A DNA stretch of 7,371 bases from Kiritimatiellota bacterium. GTDB lineage: Bacteria; Verrucomicrobiota; Lentisphaeria; Victivallales; JAADHT01. The position numbers and the translations under genes are program-made. This document shows, in pieces, positions 6,311 through 7,371 of this stretch (the first letter of the stretch is position 1; every line of letters begins with the position of its first letter). Location: NCBI GenBank assembly GCA_013151705.1, contig JAADHT010000194.1:1-7371 (forward strand). Reading direction: 5' to 3'. The notes under the pieces are model-generated. The model was not told the origin of the DNA and ran no database searches. It was given only the letters and a program-made list of their open reading frames with translations.

Positions 6311-6336
6311 CCACTCGAACCCGACGCAGATACGTT

Positions 6337-6366
6337 TTGACGGATTCAGGTCACTCCCACTTTAAT
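6337..6366 (+). promoter_or_regulatory. Sigma-70-like promoter directly upstream of nifH
   Basis: TTGACG (6337-6342, five of six) and TTTAAT (6361-6366, five of six) are separated by 18 bp. Transcription would start near 6373, giving a leader of about 30 nt to the nifH ATG at 6403. Together with the sigma-54 site this gives nifH two possible promoters. The match is good but based on consensus only. Confidence 0.5.
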
Positions 6367-6402
6367 TAAAACAGAAATGTTTGTAAAACAAAAAGGAAAA
6401 AA

Positions 6403-7224
6403 ATGAGAAAAATCGCAATTTACGGAAAAGGTGGAATCGGGAAATCAACGACGACTCAGAACACTGTCGCTGGGTTGACGGAAATGGCAAACAGAATCAT
6501 GGTGGTGGGTTGCGATCCCAAAGCTGATTCAACGCGTTTGCTACTTGGAGGTTTAGCACAGGAAACAGTACTGAATAAACTAAGGGAGGAAGGTGAAGAC
6601 GTAAAACTCGAAGATGTGATTAAGGAAGGATTTTCTGGAGTAAGATGCGTTGAATCCGGTGGTCCGGAACCTGGTGTCGGTTGTGCCGGCCGCGGTATTA
6701 TTACATCAATAAACCTGCTAGAGCAGCTTGGAGCTTACGAAGATAGTATCGGACTTGATTATGTCTTCTATGATGTGCTCGGTGATGTCGTTTGCGGAGG
6801 ATTTGCGATGCCTATGCGGGAAGGTAAAGCGCAGGAAATCTATATTGTTGTATCCGGTGAAATGATGGCAATGTATGCGGCAAACAACATATGTAAAGGT
6901 ATTGTGAAGTTTGCTGACGCGGGAGGTGTGCGTTTAGCTGGTTTGATCTGTAATAGTCGGAACTGTGATAATGAAAAGGAACTAATAGAAGCATTGGCAA
7001 AACGCCTGGGGACCCAGATGATTCACTTTGTTCCACGTGATAATGTGGTGCAACGCGCCGAACTTAACCGTAAAACAGTTATCGAATATGAAGTTGATAA
7101 TCCACAGGCTGATGAATATAGAGCGCTGGCGAAAAAAATCGATGAGAATAAAATGTATGTGATTCCCGAGCCACTTGAAATTGAAGAATTGGAAGAACTT
7201 CTCGTGACATACGGAATTGTATAA
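6403..7224 (+). CDS. nifH: Nitrogenase iron protein (dinitrogenase reductase) NifH
   Basis: The 273-residue NifH homodimer passes electrons from its single [4Fe-4S] cluster to the MoFe protein, hydrolysing MgATP. All landmarks are present: P-loop GKGGIGKST (8-16), switch I CDPKADSTR (37-45), cluster ligands C94 in GVGCAGRG and C131 in DVVCGGFAMP, switch II DVLGD (124-128), and the possible ADP-ribosylation arginine R97. At 273 residues it lacks the long proteobacterial C-terminal tail and matches clostridial/methanogen lengths. That length and the nifI1 directly downstream fit group II/III nitrogenases; AnfH/VnfH is less likely but not excluded. The start has AAAGGA 5 nt upstream. Codon use is visibly more A/T-rich than in the GH2 block. 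It is the first gene of the operon, 26 nt before nifI1. Confidence 0.96.
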   Translation: MRKIAIYGKGGIGKSTTTQNTVAGLTEMANRIMVVGCDPKADSTRLLLGGLAQETVLNKLREEGEDVKLEDVIKEGFSGVRCVESGGPEPGVGCAGRGIITSINLLEQLGAYEDSIGLDYVFYDVLGDVVCGGFAMPMREGKAQEIYIVVSGEMMAMYAANNICKGIVKFADAGGVRLAGLICNSRNCDNEKELIEALAKRLGTQMIHFVPRDNVVQRAELNRKTVIEYEVDNPQADEYRALAKKIDENKMYVIPEPLEIEELEELLVTYGIV

Positions 7225-7250
7225 AAATCATAACAAAAAAGGTGCTTATT

Positions 7251-7371
7251 ATGTCGAAATTATTAGTGAGATCAATTGTCAGATCCGAAAAAGTTGATGA
7301 AGTTTTAAACGCTCTTATGGAAGCGGGGTATCCGGCCGTCACGAAAATTCCTGTTTTCGGACGGGGAAAGC
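7251..7371 (+). CDS. nifI1: PII-family nitrogenase regulator NifI1, N-terminal part
   Basis: The first 40 codons are present; the gene runs off the window end. The sequence starts MSKLLVRSIVRSEKVDEVL and continues with an MEAGYPAVTKIPVFGRGK segment. This is the PII fold start plus the FGRGK that leads into the T-loop, in the form typical of NifI1. NifI1 and NifI2 form a complex that binds dinitrogenase and switches it off when ammonium is present and 2-oxoglutarate is low. AAAAGGTG (about 7237-7244) stands 6 nt before the ATG. The usual order nifH-nifI1-nifI2-nifD-nifK suggests the rest lies just beyond the window. Confidence 0.88.
   Translation, partial: MSKLLVRSIVRSEKVDEVLNALMEAGYPAVTKIPVFGRGK

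Larger units (their letters stand above)
6101..6402 (+). other. Long leader between the sigma-54 promoter and nifH
   Basis: Small hairpins occur early: AGAGG-N6-CCTCT (6103-6118) and AGCCG-GAA-CGGCT (6168-6180), the latter inside the small ORF. A 13-bp arm stem-loop follows at 6239-6300 and the palindrome GTGGT-A-ACCAC at 6304-6314. The nifH ribosome binding site AAAGGA (6392-6397) stands 5 nt from the ATG. Most nifH leaders are shorter, so the extra DNA is probably the remains of an earlier gene. Confidence 0.4.

Overview
The window looks like chromosomal DNA of an anaerobic, free-living or gut-associated bacterium. The mix is a cytoplasmic family 2 glycoside hydrolase, a URO-D/MtaA-type methyltransferase-like protein, a GntR regulator with a LacI-type sensor domain, and a clostridial/methanogen-style nifH-nifI1 start. 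I associate that mix with the PVC superphylum (Lentisphaerota/Victivallales, perhaps Kiritimatiellota or Verrucomicrobiota). This is an inference from gene content, not a phylogenetic placement.

Region 1 (1-498) is a long regulatory region and leader. It holds three TTTCC/GGAAA-type dyads about two helical turns apart, a perfect 16-bp palindrome, a good sigma-70-like promoter (TTGACT-N17-TAGATT), an exact 11-bp tandem repeat at the predicted transcription start, and a structured leader of about 230 nt.

Region 2 (499-5362) is a carbohydrate/C1 block, all on the + strand. It has the GH2 enzyme (499-2799), a URO-D-family protein (3194-4291) and a GntR/LacI-like regulator (4343-5362). The last two are 51 nt apart and probably co-transcribed. 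Between GH2 and the URO-D gene lies a palindromic element of about 232 bp (2799-3030). Its terminal arms match over 22 bp, and two further hairpins are nested inside, so it folds as a three-way junction. It begins at the GH2 stop codon and looks like a MITE or other non-coding mobile repeat.

Region 3 (5363-6061) has no intact gene. It carries a G-rich repeat and, on the - strand, the decayed remains of a small insertion-sequence-associated protein (a CGKxxCxC, DUF6788-like N-terminus) broken at an A7 run.

Region 4 (6062-7371) starts a nitrogen-fixation operon of visibly lower GC. A textbook sigma-54 promoter (6062-6077) is followed by a 55-codon ORF whose first 18 residues resemble the N-terminus of a PII protein, then a 13-bp stem-loop, then a second, sigma-70-like promoter (TTGACG-N18-TTTAAT). 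After these come an intact nifH (6403-7224) and the first 40 codons of nifI1, cut by the window end. NifH is the nitrogenase iron protein, and NifI1 is a PII-family subunit that, with NifI2, switches nitrogenase off when ammonium is available. The junction reads as a nif cluster placed behind a truncated PII-type gene.

The GH2/URO-D/GntR block and the nif block do not obviously work together. Remnant mobile DNA separates them, which fits a boundary between two unrelated islands.
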